Shown here: in pieces, positions 25,583 through 34,069 of the stretch | Layout of the letters: every line of letters starts with the position of its first letter | How positions within the stretch are numbered: position 1 is the first letter of the stretch | DNA from: Bacillus sp. Marseille-P3661 | GTDB taxonomy: Bacteria; Bacillota; Bacilli; Bacillales; Bacillaceae_J | DNA: 64,000 nt | Direction: 5' to 3' | NCBI RefSeq assembly: GCF_900240995.1 | Contig: NZ_LT965953.1 | Location: 1,278,043 to 1,342,042, forward strand | Made by a program: the position numbers and the translations under genes | The notes under the pieces: generated by a model | The model's input: the letters and a program-made list of their open reading frames with translations, nothing else | Databases searched by the model: none | What the model was told of the DNA's origin: nothing

Positions 25583-26503
25583 TTAACTTCGCAATTGTCG
25601 TATCTCTTCCTCACTTAACTCTGTAATTTTCACAATAAATGAAATATCTAAACTTTCCTCAAGCATTTTAAGGGCTATTTTTCGTTGTCCTTCTTTCAAT
25701 CCTTCTTTGATTCCTTCCTTTTTCCCTTCTCTTCTCTCACCTTCAAGATTACTCAAAAGATCCCGCAGTTCTTTTGCCTTTGTTTCGTAAAGTATACGGT
25801 TTTCCTTGTTTGCACTTAGTGTTTCCCATTCAATGAGCGCTTCTCGTACCTGTTCCTTATCCATCGCCCATTCCTCCAATTCAGATAATAACTCTTCATT
25901 TATCTTTTTCTTACGATAGTCAGACGCTAATAGCATCATCAACCATGGTAATTCATTATTTTTTTCTTCTAGTTTCTTGATTTGCCGTCGATATTTTCTC
26001 CATTGTACCATGAATGTACTTAAATCAAATACATGGAATTCAAGATAATCAGACCATAGAAAGTGGTCTGTATCTTCTTTTATATGAAAAGTAGTATGGA
26101 ATAAGTCTGTTTCGGAAGGAAAAAGCGGATAATTTAGGATGGCGATCATGATGGTAGGCTTTAACATCGTGTAGGGCTGTCCAGAGTGGATAGAGGAAGA
26201 GTAGGTTTTAGCCCAGTAATATAGAATACGTTCTGGCATGTCATGCTGATTCACAACCTGAACCTCAACATTAATTCTTTCACCCGCTGCAGTTAAAACT
26301 AAAAAATCAAGTCGGACAGATTTTCCATCTTCCGTGTCCTTAACAATTCCAGTATTTTCAAATGTTAAATCCGTAATCTTTGAATCATCGTTTCTTCCTA
26401 GTAAGTCATTTAAAAATGCAATGGTAATATGCTTCCGGTTGGGTTGTCCAAACAATTGTTTAAACATAAAATCAAGCTTTAAATCAAGATATTCTCTTGT
26501 CAA
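25583..26503 (-). CDS. Rpn-family PD-(D/E)XK nuclease/putative transposase, subfamily 1
   Basis: A 306-residue paralog of the gene at 20545 with the same N-terminus (LDLKLDFMFKQLFGQPNRKH), nuclease motifs RLDFLV and INVEVQ, and the WSDYLEFHVFDLSTFMVQW block. The C-terminal EG-rich coil is shorter (KEGIKEGLKEGQRK). It starts with TTG rather than ATG, with the same CTCGAAAGGAAGAT leader. No disruption is seen. It lies beside a scrambled subfamily 2 remnant. Confidence 0.87.
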   Translation of the reverse strand: MTREYLDLKLDFMFKQLFGQPNRKHITIAFLNDLLGRNDDSKITDLTFENTGIVKDTEDGKSVRLDFLVLTAAGERINVEVQVVNQHDMPERILYYWAKTYSSSIHSGQPYTMLKPTIMIAILNYPLFPSETDLFHTTFHIKEDTDHFLWSDYLEFHVFDLSTFMVQWRKYRRQIKKLEEKNNELPWLMMLLASDYRKKKINEELLSELEEWAMDKEQVREALIEWETLSANKENRILYETKAKELRDLLSNLEGERREGKKEGIKEGLKEGQRKIALKMLEESLDISFIVKITELSEEEIRQLRS

Positions 26504-26668
26504 TGGAGATCTTCCTTTCGAGGATATGGTATTAATTTGAAAATTAGATGAGATAAATGTTAGAAGGTTGGCTGATGAGATGTTAAGAATTAGTAAGCTT
26601 TTGCATTACCATGCTGCTTTGTTGAAGTGATATAATTAAAAAAAACTTAAAAAATGGAGGATTATACC

Positions 26669-27031
26669 ATGTTTAAAAGTGGTAGTGTGACAATTGTAGT
26701 AGATGACTTAAAAAAGGAAGAACAATTTTACGTGGAAACTCTGGGATTAAAGGTTCAATTTCAAGTAGAAGGGCATTTGGTTCAGATTGCAGCACCGGGG
26801 CTGACTATTGGGCTGGTACGTCCTCGTGAAGGACAAGAATCTCATCCGGCAAAATCAGGAAACGTTCATATTGGATTGGAAGTACAAGAAATAGAGCAAG
26901 CAATCGAATTGCTCAAATCCCGTAGTGTTGAATTCCAGCCTATCATGGAAGAAGAAGCTACCAGAATCGCATACTTTAGTGATCCTGAAGGTAATCCCCT
27001 TTACTTAATTGAGCTAAAGTCCCGACCATAG
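26669..27031 (+). CDS. VOC (glyoxalase/bleomycin-resistance-fold) protein
   Basis: A 120-residue one-domain member of the vicinal oxygen chelate superfamily. It has two beta-alpha-beta-beta-beta modules: SVTIVVDDLKKEEQFYVETL at the start and VHIGLEVQEIEQAIELLKSR in the second half, ending in FSDPEGNPLYLIEL. Enzymes and sequestering proteins share this fold, so activity cannot be named. ATG at 26669 has GGAGG eight bases upstream. It is squeezed between two Rpn genes and ends at a REP-like repeat. Confidence 0.85.
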   Translation: MFKSGSVTIVVDDLKKEEQFYVETLGLKVQFQVEGHLVQIAAPGLTIGLVRPREGQESHPAKSGNVHIGLEVQEIEQAIELLKSRSVEFQPIMEEEATRIAYFSDPEGNPLYLIELKSRP

Positions 27032-27080
27032 GACCAGAGGGACAGGTCCGTTGACCTGGTCTAAAAAGCCAGGTCCTACA
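27029..27080. repeat. REP-like hairpin repeat, copy B
   Basis: The same motif as copy A (GGGACAGGTCCGTTGACC...CTAAAAAGCCAGGTCC), abutting the stop codon of the intact Rpn subfamily 2 gene at 27076. On the minus strand GGACCTGGC and GACCAGGTC can form a terminator-like stem. Confidence 0.88.
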
Positions 27081-28059
27081 TTGATTTTCTAATAGCATTT
27101 ACTTCAGTTTCAGTTAAGTTCGTTGCCTTACAAATAGCTTCAATGCTAATATTTAAGTTCAATAAATTCCTAACAATCTCTATAGTTCTTTGTTTTTCTC
27201 CTTCTGCTTTTCCTTCAGCCTTTCCCTCGGCTTTTCCTTCTGCTTTTCCTTCAGCTTTTCCTTCGGCTCTTCCTTCTTCTTGCCCTAACTTTTTGTAATA
27301 CTTTGCAAACGACGTATCATCAAATGATAAACCCACAGCTAAGTCCTCCTTTTCAATTAAAGGTTTCAGTTGTTGAACTATGGCTAAATCTTTATCCTCT
27401 GGTAATTTCATAATATGATCAATAAATATCAATAATTTCTGGAGAGATAAACGTTCTTTCTTCTTATCAGTTATTTTACCTTCTAAGAGGATTCTCATCA
27501 ATTTTAGCTTATATTGAAATACTATATTTTCATTTTTCTTGGATTTTATGAGATATAAACCAGCTAATACTGCCAAAGCAAAGGGATTGTTTGATTGAAG
27601 TAGATCCGATTCGGATTGAGAGGCAATTCGATACGTGTCATATTGATAAGTGAGCCTAGTGTTAAAAAAATTATAATTATATTCATTCAGATTATAGCTT
27701 GAATCCTTGTCGGTAAACAAGGCAAGGGCATATATCTTCTGATCATACATATCCATGATTCGATAAAAATATTGAAACATCCGTTTGGGAAATAATGCTT
27801 TGTATCCTCCCTGGACTTCTACATGAACAAACACCCACTGTTCTTTACCCGTTTTTAGATGTAATTTTACCAATTTGTCAGCAACACGCTTATTACTTTC
27901 TGATTCTGGAAGAATAGTATGTAGTTCTTGCTCGAGGAATTGTGGCGGAATAGAAAAATCAACTTGTTCATACAAATCTGGTGAAAAAAACAAAAAAAAT
28001 TCTTCAAACAGCTCTGTTATAACATCTTTCCATAATTGATCATAATCTGCAGTACTCAC
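27076..28059 (-). CDS. Rpn-like PD-(D/E)XK nuclease, subfamily 2
   Basis: A 327-residue protein and the only full-length subfamily 2 copy in the window. The nuclease core has NKRVADKLVKLHLKTGKEQW then VFVHVEVQGGYKALFPKRMF (Asp and E-x-Q in the Rpn pattern). The middle is helical. Near the C-terminus a KAEG tetrapeptide is repeated five times after RAEG, before the conserved end LNLNISIEAICKATNLTETE. GTG at 28059 is preferred because AAAGGTGGT lies nine bases upstream; the TTG at 28068 overlaps it. Its upstream region is conserved with the fragment at 34302 and its 3' end with the REP-like repeat, so gene and flanks were copied as a unit. Confidence 0.82.
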   Translation of the reverse strand: MSTADYDQLWKDVITELFEEFFLFFSPDLYEQVDFSIPPQFLEQELHTILPESESNKRVADKLVKLHLKTGKEQWVFVHVEVQGGYKALFPKRMFQYFYRIMDMYDQKIYALALFTDKDSSYNLNEYNYNFFNTRLTYQYDTYRIASQSESDLLQSNNPFALAVLAGLYLIKSKKNENIVFQYKLKLMRILLEGKITDKKKERLSLQKLLIFIDHIMKLPEDKDLAIVQQLKPLIEKEDLAVGLSFDDTSFAKYYKKLGQEEGRAEGKAEGKAEGKAEGKAEGKAEGEKQRTIEIVRNLLNLNISIEAICKATNLTETEVNAIRKSM

Positions 28060-28246
28060 ATAGATCAAACCACCTTTCTAGATTTTTCATTATCATTTAT
28101 CTTTATAATTCGACATTAGTTAATCATAACCTCCTATCATCGTTGATAAAAAATTAGTTTATTAAATACAAGGATCCAACCCGGAAACTTACACATTTTC
28201 TTATACTTTAATCCCTTAACAAAGTTAAACTTTCTTAAGTGCAAAA

Positions 28247-28275
28247 AAAAGGACTCTAATCTAGAGTCCTTTTAA
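28247..28275 (-). terminator. Terminator of the cold-shock gene
   Basis: AAAGGACTCT pairs with AGAGTCCTTT with a five-base loop, immediately downstream of the csp stop codon, with a T-run on the minus strand. Confidence 0.9.
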
Positions 28276-28278
28276 TAC

Positions 28279-28479
28279 TTATGCTTTATTTACGTTTGTA
28301 GCTTGAAGTCCACGTTGACCTTGTTCAGTGTCAAAAGTAACTTTTTGGCCTTCGTCTAATGATTTAAATCCTTCGCCTTGGATAGCTGAGAAATGTACGA
28401 ATACATCTTCTCCACCTTCAATTTCAATAAATCCGAAACCTTTTTCTGCGTTAAACCATTTTACTGTACCTTGTTGCAT
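28279..28479 (-). CDS. csp: Cold-shock protein, CspB type
   Basis: A 66-residue single-stranded nucleic-acid binding OB fold that melts mRNA structure. The RNA-binding motifs are KGFGFI (13-18) and VFVHF (26-30). The ATG at 28479 has AGGAGGAAACAAGC upstream; the longer open frame adds 18 unlikely residues. Long untranslated sequence upstream is expected for csp mRNAs. It is highly conserved, so the exact paralog (cspB, C or D) is not assigned. Confidence 0.95.
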   Translation of the reverse strand: MQQGTVKWFNAEKGFGFIEIEGGEDVFVHFSAIQGEGFKSLDEGQKVTFDTEQGQRGLQATNVNKA

Positions 28480-28730
28480 GCTTGTTTCCTCCTGGGTGGA
28501 TATATTCCACATTTTATTACTATAGTTGCTCAATTAGATATCAAAGGCGAAAAGTTTAAATACTTACTCTTTCCTTACAGACTCGAACAAAAATAATTCT
28601 TTCTTATCATAACAAATAAAACTCATAATAGCAAATACTATTTCTTTAAAATTATTTCAGAGCTACAAATTAATGCAAGTTTGCTAGTTCTGTTTCATTT
28701 TCCCCCCTCAACTTAAAAAATATAATCCTG

Positions 28731-28783
28731 TGGACCATAGGGACAGGTCCGTTGACCTGGTCTAAAAAGCCAAGTCCTACATT
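28731..28783. repeat. REP-like hairpin repeat, copy C
   Basis: GGGACAGGTCCGTTGACC and CTAAAAAGCCAAGTCCTACA follow the family pattern. Here it borders only a small Rpn subfamily 2 remnant. Confidence 0.85.
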
Positions 28784-28840
28784 CCTTTTGTTTATTGCAT
28801 TTACTTCGTCTTCTGTTAAGCTCGTTGCCATACAAATAAC
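28779..28840 (-). pseudogene. Tiny 3' remnant of an Rpn subfamily 2 gene
   Basis: On the minus strand it reads MATSLTEDEVNAINK, corresponding to the end KATNLTETEVNAIRK of the intact copy. Nothing upstream is homologous, so a decayed copy left only its last 20 or so codons and the repeat. Confidence 0.7.
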
Positions 28841-29329
28841 TAAGATATGGTCTCAGATGATAATCGTTCAATTGTTCTTCCACTAACTCTCCCTTTAAGA
28901 ATATCTTTCACAATCTTTTTTTGCTATGTCCAATCCGGCCATTGCCGCCTATTTCACATATCTTATTTGGGTTTTGGAAAGCATAAAACAAAAGGAAGGA
29001 TTGTTTTCTTGTTTCAAAACCTTAACGAAAGTGCATTCAAAAGTACCTTCTCTATATATACTTCACCAATACCTAAAAAGAATCTAAAAATAACAAAATC
29101 GGAGGTATTTTCCTTTGGGGATTTTTAGGAAAACAAAAACAACAAACACTTTAACCGCTGCGGAAACATCCGCACTATGGTTTCAGTATCAGGGCGATAG
29201 TATGGCAATATGTGTGTACAAATAATTAAAGGCTGTTTTCTAAAAGAGTGTTGCTTTTGAAGAAAGGAATATATTGACATCAGATAGAATAGTATGTTAA
29301 GTAGTCTATTCAAAGGAGTGATTTGTGTA
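28841..29329. other. Intergenic DNA, no convincing gene
   Basis: A 93-codon plus-strand frame (28847-29128) lacks a ribosome binding site and is Phe/Ser-rich like random AT-rich DNA. A short TGCGGAAACATCCGCA hairpin is at about 29158-29173. The promoter of the gene at 29330 should be at the right end. Confidence 0.4.
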
Positions 29330-29542
29330 ATGGCTTATGTTTCTACCTTACTCATAATTGCTGTAATCGGATATATTTGTTACAGAATGTTTAAAAGAAA
29401 ATCAATACCTTCTAATAGATATACACCATTCGATGAAATAACAATGAGTAATAAAAATGATGTAAATCAAGATGCACCAATACAGGATACAAAACATCAC
29501 ATCCAATACGAAGAGAGAACAGATAACGATAAGACCGTTTAA
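29330..29542 (+). CDS. Small membrane protein, DUF3951-like (70 aa)
   Basis: One N-terminal transmembrane helix (AYVSTLLIIAVIGYICYRMF) is followed by a basic stop-transfer patch and a hydrophilic tail with NRYTPFDEIT. I recall this pattern from DUF3951 proteins in Bacillus; function unknown. AAAGGAG lies 11 bases before the ATG at 29330, so the longer frame from 29294 is rejected. A terminator follows directly. Confidence 0.72.
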   Translation: MAYVSTLLIIAVIGYICYRMFKRKSIPSNRYTPFDEITMSNKNDVNQDAPIQDTKHHIQYEERTDNDKTV

Positions 29543-29557
29543 TTAGCGGTCTTTTTT
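29530..29557 (+). terminator. Terminator of the small membrane protein gene
   Basis: AAGACCG pairs with CGGTCTT with a short AT loop, followed by TTTTTT. It begins within the last codons of the gene. Confidence 0.85.
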
Positions 29558-29613
29558 ACGTTCTCCTTATCATTTCAACTATCAAAAAACATGATTTTGG
29601 GCACGCTGAAATA

Positions 29614-29668
29614 AGTGGACCAGAGGGACAGGTCCGTTGACCTGGTCTAAAAACCCAGGTCCTACATT
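29614..29668. repeat. REP-like hairpin repeat, copy D
   Basis: It contains GTGGACCAGAGGGACAGGTC and CTAAAAACCCAGGTCC, again abutting the end of an Rpn subfamily 2 sequence. Confidence 0.88.
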
Positions 29669-30247
29669 GATTTTTTAATTGCATTTACTTCAGTTTCAGT
29701 TAAGTTCGTTGCCTTACAAATAGCCTCAATGCTAATATTTAACTCCAATAAATTCCTAACAATCTCTATAGTTCTTTGTTTTTCTCCTTCTGCTTTTCCC
29801 TCGGCTTTTCCTTCAGCTCTTCCTTCTTCTTGCCCTAACTTTTTGTAATACTTTGCAAACGATGTATCATCTAATGAAAGTCCCATGGTTAAAATTCTCC
29901 TTTTCGATTAAGGGTTTCAACTGTTGAACCAATGCCACATTTTTATCTTCCGGTAACTTCAGGATTTGATCTATAAATATTAACAGTCTTTGAATATATT
30001 CACGTTGCATCTTTTTATTTGTTATTTTACCTTCTAAGAGGATTCTCATCAATTTTAACTTATATTGGAACGCACTATTTTCATCTTTTTTACTTTTTAT
30101 GAGATATAAACCAGCTAATACGGCCAAAGCAAAGGGATTGTTTGATTGAAGTAGATCCGATTCGGATTGAGAGGCAATTCGATACGTGTCATATTGATAA
30201 GTGAGCCTAGTGTTAAGCAAATTATAATTATATTCATTCAGGTTATA
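29662..30247 (-). pseudogene. Frameshifted 3' two-thirds of an Rpn subfamily 2 gene
   Basis: From YNLNEYNYNLLNTRLTYQYD (30247) to the C-terminus it parallels the intact copy. One extra A in the run at 29888-29892 (GGTTAAAATTC versus GGTTAAATTC at the 25 kb copy) shifts the frame after LIEKEN. The nuclease half is absent: homology stops abruptly at 30247. The matching N-terminal half, in the same orientation, is at 34302-34598. Confidence 0.82.
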
Positions 30248-30592
30248 GGTTCTTAGTGCGCCAATTCTATACTCTACTGGGGGCAAGAACCGGAATTCTA
30301 AATAAGCTCTTCCCTTACCAGATAGGGAAATTGCTACCATAATATTCGAAACAATGAAAGACCGAAAGTTTAGCAATACATTGTTCTACAGCCCTTATTA
30401 ATCCCTTGAAAAAACACGTATCTTTAAAATAAAAAGCACCTCTAAATAGAGATGCTGAGATAACCAATTCCTTTTAATATAAAATCTAAAGAATCCTCCA
30501 CTGATGTTTAACTAATTAATAAAGTTTCGATAATCATCAGTCGTATGAGTTATATAAAGCGTTTCATATTATACTAGACGATTCAGTAGTAT

Positions 30593-30745
30593 CTAATATG
30601 GAGTTTCCGAAAAAAATGGGATGTAATATTGCTCCTCACTCAACATGATGAAGGCGAATCCTGCCTGTAGAGCCCAATTCATCATACATTCCATTTCCCC
30701 TTGAATCAAAAAGTGCGCAGCCGGTGTATATTTTGCACCCGTAAA
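30593..30745 (-). pseudogene. 3' fragment of an unknown gene
   Basis: An open frame of about 50 codons without a start: GAKYTPAAHFLIQGEMEC followed by MMNWALQAGFAFIML and ending YYIPFFSETPY. Codon and residue make-up look like real protein. It abuts the 3' end of the broken Rpn gene at 30751, so a gene was probably truncated by that insertion. The family is not recognised. Confidence 0.45.
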
Positions 30746-30750
30746 TAAAC

Positions 30751-31841
30751 TTAACTTTTATTTCTTAAGTTTTCAATTTCTCTTTCACTAAGTTTTGTCA
30801 TTTTGGAAATAATCGCTATATCAAAACCTTCATAAAGCATGGTAAGTGCAATGTCACGTTTTTCTTCAAGTTTCCCTTCATTTTTTCCTACTCTCCTCTC
30901 TCCTTCCAGATTACTTAAAAGGTCCCGTAGTTCTTTTGCCCTTGCTTCGTAAAGCACACGATTTTCCTTGTTAGCACTCAATGTTTCCCATTCAATGAGC
31001 GCTTCTCTTACCTGTTCTTTGTCCATCGCCCATTCCTCCAATTCAGATAGTAGCTCAGCATTTGTCTTTTTCTTTCGATAATCAGACGCTGAAAGCATCA
31101 TCAACCATGGTAACTCGTTACTTTTTTCTTGACGATTTTTCATTTGCCGTCGATATTTTCTCCATTGTACCATGAAAGTACTTAGGTAAAGTGAAACTTC
31201 CATCAGTGGGTTTTTTCATCCCACTGATGGATAGTCCCTAAAAGGATGACCTAAAGGCCCTTGAACCAATCGGGGTTTTATAGGCTGTTTATCCCCACCT
31301 ATCCTTTCTCTTTATTTATTAATGTCCTTGAGGTGGGGATAGTACAGCCTGTTAAACCGGGATCAAATACATGGAATTCGAGATAATCAGACCATTGAAA
31401 ATGATCGGTTTCTTCTTTTATATGAAATACAGTATGAAATAAGTCTGTTTCAGAAGGAAATAGCGGATAATTTAGGATGGTGATCATAATGGTAGGCTTT
31501 AACATTGTGTAGGGCTGTCCGGAGTGGATGGAAGATGTGTAAGTTTTAGCCCAATAATAGAGAATACGTTCTGGCATATCATGGTGATTCACTACCTGAA
31601 CCTCAACATTAATTCTCTCACCGGCGGCTGTCAAAACTAGAAAATCAAGGCGTATAGATTTTCCATCTTCCGTGTCCTTAACAATTTCAGTATTTTCAAA
31701 CGTTAAATCCGTAATCTTTGAATCTTCATTTCTTCCTAGTAAGTCATTTAAAAATGCAATTGTAATATGCTTGCGGTTGGCCTGTCCACACAATTGTTTA
31801 AACATAAAATCGAGTTTTAAATCAAGATATTCTGTTGTCAA
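30751..31841 (-). pseudogene. Rpn subfamily 1 gene split by a 177-bp insertion
   Basis: The N-terminal part (TTG start at 31841, TTEYLDLKLDFMFKQLCGQA through DYLEFHVFD) and C-terminal part (STFMVQWRKYRRQM to the end) match the intact paralogs. They are separated by 31185-31361, which shifts the frame and adds stops. It has the same CTCGAAAGGAAGAT leader. Without the insert the gene would be intact, so the disruption looks recent. Confidence 0.88.
31185..31361 (-). mobile_element. 177-bp two-hairpin MITE-like insertion (IS200/IS605-like target)
   Basis: Present in one Rpn paralog and absent at the same point in two others, which defines both ends to within a base. It has no terminal inverted repeats and no target duplication, but two subterminal hairpins: CCATCAGTGGG/CCCACTGATGG (31200-31230) and an interrupted 17-bp stem (AGGCTGT, ATCCCCACCT / AGGTGGGGAT, ACAGCCT; 31282-31350). 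Read on the minus strand it follows TTGAT, the target used by IS200/IS605 element ISDra2. These traits fit palindrome-associated elements derived from such IS. No coding capacity. Confidence 0.65.
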
Positions 31842-32107
31842 GTGAATCTTCCTTTCGAGGATACGGATTTGATTTGAAGAATAGATAAAATAATTAAAAG
31901 AAGGTTGGCCGGTGCGATTATAAAGATCTAAGGGGGACAACGACGGATATAATCCAGGAAAAAAATTAGCTTCTTCCTAAATTTATATTGTCCTTTAGGA
32001 AAAGGAGGTATCCAAATAATTCTCTTCAAAAAGGTTCCCCGGTCAGGCACCAAAGACATGCTATTATATCAAAAGCTCCTTTTACTCCTAGGGTCTCTTG
32101 TAATCTG

Positions 32108-32425
32108 TTAGACTGATAACTCACGCTCTTTAATATGTTGTAATTGAACAATTTGTATGGATTCATCTTCAACTTTTATGCTTACAAGCATATGATCCAT
32201 TTTCTGTTTTACCTTAATATATTTGAATCCACTATGAAAGGTATTTAAATCTAAAAACACTTCATCTTCCATTAATTCAAACTTATGTACTCCATTACGA
32301 TCCAGATCCTTAAAGAAAGAAAACAATTTTTCTTTCATAGACTGCGTTAGATTCAAGGTTTCAAATTGTTCTATTACTTCACTAGAAAAAGAGAGAGTTG
32401 GTACATCAATAAACTTTATGGGCAA
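32108..32425 (-). CDS. Small protein of unknown function (105 aa)
   Basis: A soluble, mixed alpha/beta protein beginning LPIKFIDVPTLSFSSEVIEQ and ending QLQHIKERELSV. TTG at 32425 is preferred because AAGAGGAG lies about eight bases upstream; a GTG at 32434 overlaps that site. No family is recognised. It lies alone between a broken Rpn gene and the SpoIIS-like locus. Confidence 0.6.
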   Translation of the reverse strand: MPIKFIDVPTLSFSSEVIEQFETLNLTQSMKEKLFSFFKDLDRNGVHKFELMEDEVFLDLNTFHSGFKYIKVKQKMDHMLVSIKVEDESIQIVQLQHIKERELSV

Positions 32426-32880
32426 AATAACCACTCCTCTTAGGAATATTAATACAGACTAAGCATCACCTTCCCATGTAATATTAATAAACAGTATATC
32501 ATAGTTTATCCTTTAAAAAAATCTATAAAATAAGCATTTACTACAAACCCCTGGTCTCGCCCACTATCACTTTTGGAGAATTGGTAATCGAATCCTTCTT
32601 CATTACCTTCAAAAAATTATCTACATGCTAAAACCCTACAGAAGCTATATCTGTAGTTCATTGGATTACTATTACTAAGATCAAAAATTAGTCTACCCAA
32701 ATAGAAAGATCAATCCCGAATTAATTTGTTCCTTTAAACAGCTTTGAATTTCTCGATGCTCACTTTTAACAAAGGATGACTAAAATTTGAATATTAAAAG
32801 CAGGTAAGTTGTTTTGTACCTGTTTGCTTTTCTATTTATATGAATTGTGAAGAAATACAAACAATAAACATGAGTTGCTA
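32426..32880. other. Intergenic region with terminator near 32797-32833
   Basis: The stem AAAAGCAGGT / ACCTGTTTGCTTTT at about 32797-32833 is well placed to end the minus-strand gene at 32881. The rest is AT-rich with no gene seen. Confidence 0.5.
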
Positions 32881-33057
32881 TTATTTTTCATTCAGACATT
32901 TTCTGTTAAACCATGACCAGATCCCAAATGGGCCAGATTGAATCTGATCTAGCCTTCTCAACAATAATTCGTTATTTCTTCTAAGCTTTCTATGTCCGTT
33001 AGAGTACCCTGGATTAGCTAATGGTAAATTAGGGCTCCTTTTCTTTAACTCATTCAT
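32881..33057 (-). CDS. SpoIISB/SpoIISC-like small antitoxin, second copy (58 aa)
   Basis: A 58-residue basic protein with core KKRSPNLPLANPGYSNGHRK and LRRNNELLLRRL. The neighbouring gene at 33140 shares RS-x-NLPLA-x2-G-x-SNG-x-R-x-LR-x2-N-x3-L-x-R, so the two are paralogs of identical length. Position downstream of a SpoIISA-type toxin suggests an antitoxin role, like SpoIISB and SpoIISC of B. subtilis. ATG at 33057 has TAGGTGG eight bases upstream. A short terminator-like stem separates it from the first antitoxin gene, so it may be transcribed separately. It has a longer aromatic C-terminus (GPFGIWSWF). Confidence 0.6.
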   Translation of the reverse strand: MNELKKRSPNLPLANPGYSNGHRKLRRNNELLLRRLDQIQSGPFGIWSWFNRKCLNEK

Positions 33058-33111
33058 TTCTTTCACCACCTAACTATTTATAAGTTATGTAGTAAAAGTG
33101 CAAAGTATGAA

Positions 33112-33136
33112 AAAAAGTGTCCATAATGGACACTAG
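33112..33136 (-). terminator. Stem between the two antitoxin-like genes
   Basis: AGTGTCCAT (33116-33124) and ATGGACACT (33126-33134) form a compact stem, followed on the minus strand by TTTTTTTC. Confidence 0.65.
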
Positions 33137-33139
33137 CTA

Positions 33140-33316
33140 TCAAAGACCGTATTTGCTTCTTCCTAAAACTCTTCGATTTTCCTCTCTTAATCTACGGATA
33201 CCATTACTTTCCCCTGCATGAGCTAGAGGAAGGTTTAGACTTCTTCTTGGCGGTTGAGAATTCGATTTCATTTTTGATTTATTCTTCTCTTTAGTTTTAG
33301 GCATTTCAATTGCCAT
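33140..33316 (-). CDS. SpoIISB-like antitoxin (58 aa)
   Basis: A 58-residue very basic protein: MAIEMPKTKEKNKSKMKSNS at the start, then PRRSLNLPLAHAGESNGIRR. Its start overlaps the end of the spoIISA reading frame by 11 bases, as expected for a toxin-antitoxin operon, with AAGGTGG as ribosome binding site. Length and layout match SpoIISB (56 aa in B. subtilis), which neutralises the SpoIISA toxin; the sequence similarity to remembered SpoIISB is limited to a KRS...R...EN..L pattern. The assignment rests mostly on context. Confidence 0.65.
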   Translation of the reverse strand: MAIEMPKTKEKNKSKMKSNSQPPRRSLNLPLAHAGESNGIRRLREENRRVLGRSKYGL

Positions 33317-34069
33317 CATAAGCACCACCTTCATTATTAATATTTATCTCTACTGCTAATGTATAAACTATCAATAACATGTTTATGACATTTGCATCTA
33401 CATCGTTTATTTCCAAATCTTCTCTCATTGTTGTAACTTTTGCTACATAATCCTCATTCAAGACCCATAATGGCATCAACATTAAATTGTCTTTAGAAGA
33501 ATAGTAAGTCTCACGCAAATTGAGAAGTCTTTCTACTTTAGCTTTTGATGATCCTTCTAAAACAAATTCTTTTTCTTCTTCTGTTCTGTATGGTAAGACA
33601 TCTACACGAAGAAGTTCCAACTCAGCATACTTATTGAAAAAATTATCTAATTCCTGACATATTCTTCCTTACTTCTAGTATAACTTGGATACTCATATGT
33701 ATTCAATACAATTTGCATGTTGCCAATTTTATTATTGGTCAAATCCAAATAACGCTGTGTTGCATCTATCTGTTTTTCTGTCATTTTTAGTTCATGTCCA
33801 CCTAATTTTGAAAAATAAAGATTAAAAAAAACTAGTGAATCTACAGAGATAAAGCTTACCAATACAATCAAATAGTTCTTCAAATCAGTAAATAAGCTGT
33901 TTGGTTCGTTTGATAAATAGATTAAACAACCCAAAACAAAAATTAAATACCAGGTTTTCCGAATAGTATCTCTTTCCTTTACAATATCTGGATTCTTCCA
34001 GGATAAGAAGGTATACAAAGCCAATAGGGCAAAGACAAACCATAAACCTATAATGATGAAGACTTCCAA
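33306..34069 (-). pseudogene. spoIISA: SpoIISA-like membrane toxin, frameshifted
   Basis: SpoIISA is a membrane toxin with three transmembrane helices and a cytosolic GAF-like domain that kills by damaging the envelope. The N-terminal frame (TTG at 34069 with GGGAGGGG upstream, ending at 33647) has the helices and the block RKTWYLIFVLGCLIYL, EPNSLFTDLKNYLIVLVSF, closely matching B. subtilis SpoIISA. The cytosolic half continues in another frame (QELDNFFNKYAELELLRVDV through LPLWVLNEDYVAKVTTMRED). Restoring one missing base near 33654 (TATGT-CAG) gives EEYVQELDNFFNKY and a protein of about 245 residues, the normal length. Either a real inactivating mutation or a sequencing error. Confidence 0.82.

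Noticed and set aside
27216..27276. KAEG coding repeats considered as a CRISPR or tandem non-coding repeat
   Set aside because: They are in frame inside an intact nuclease gene and code a regular peptide repeat.
28847..29128. 93-codon plus-strand frame downstream of an Rpn remnant
   Set aside because: No ribosome binding site and no protein-like features; probably chance.
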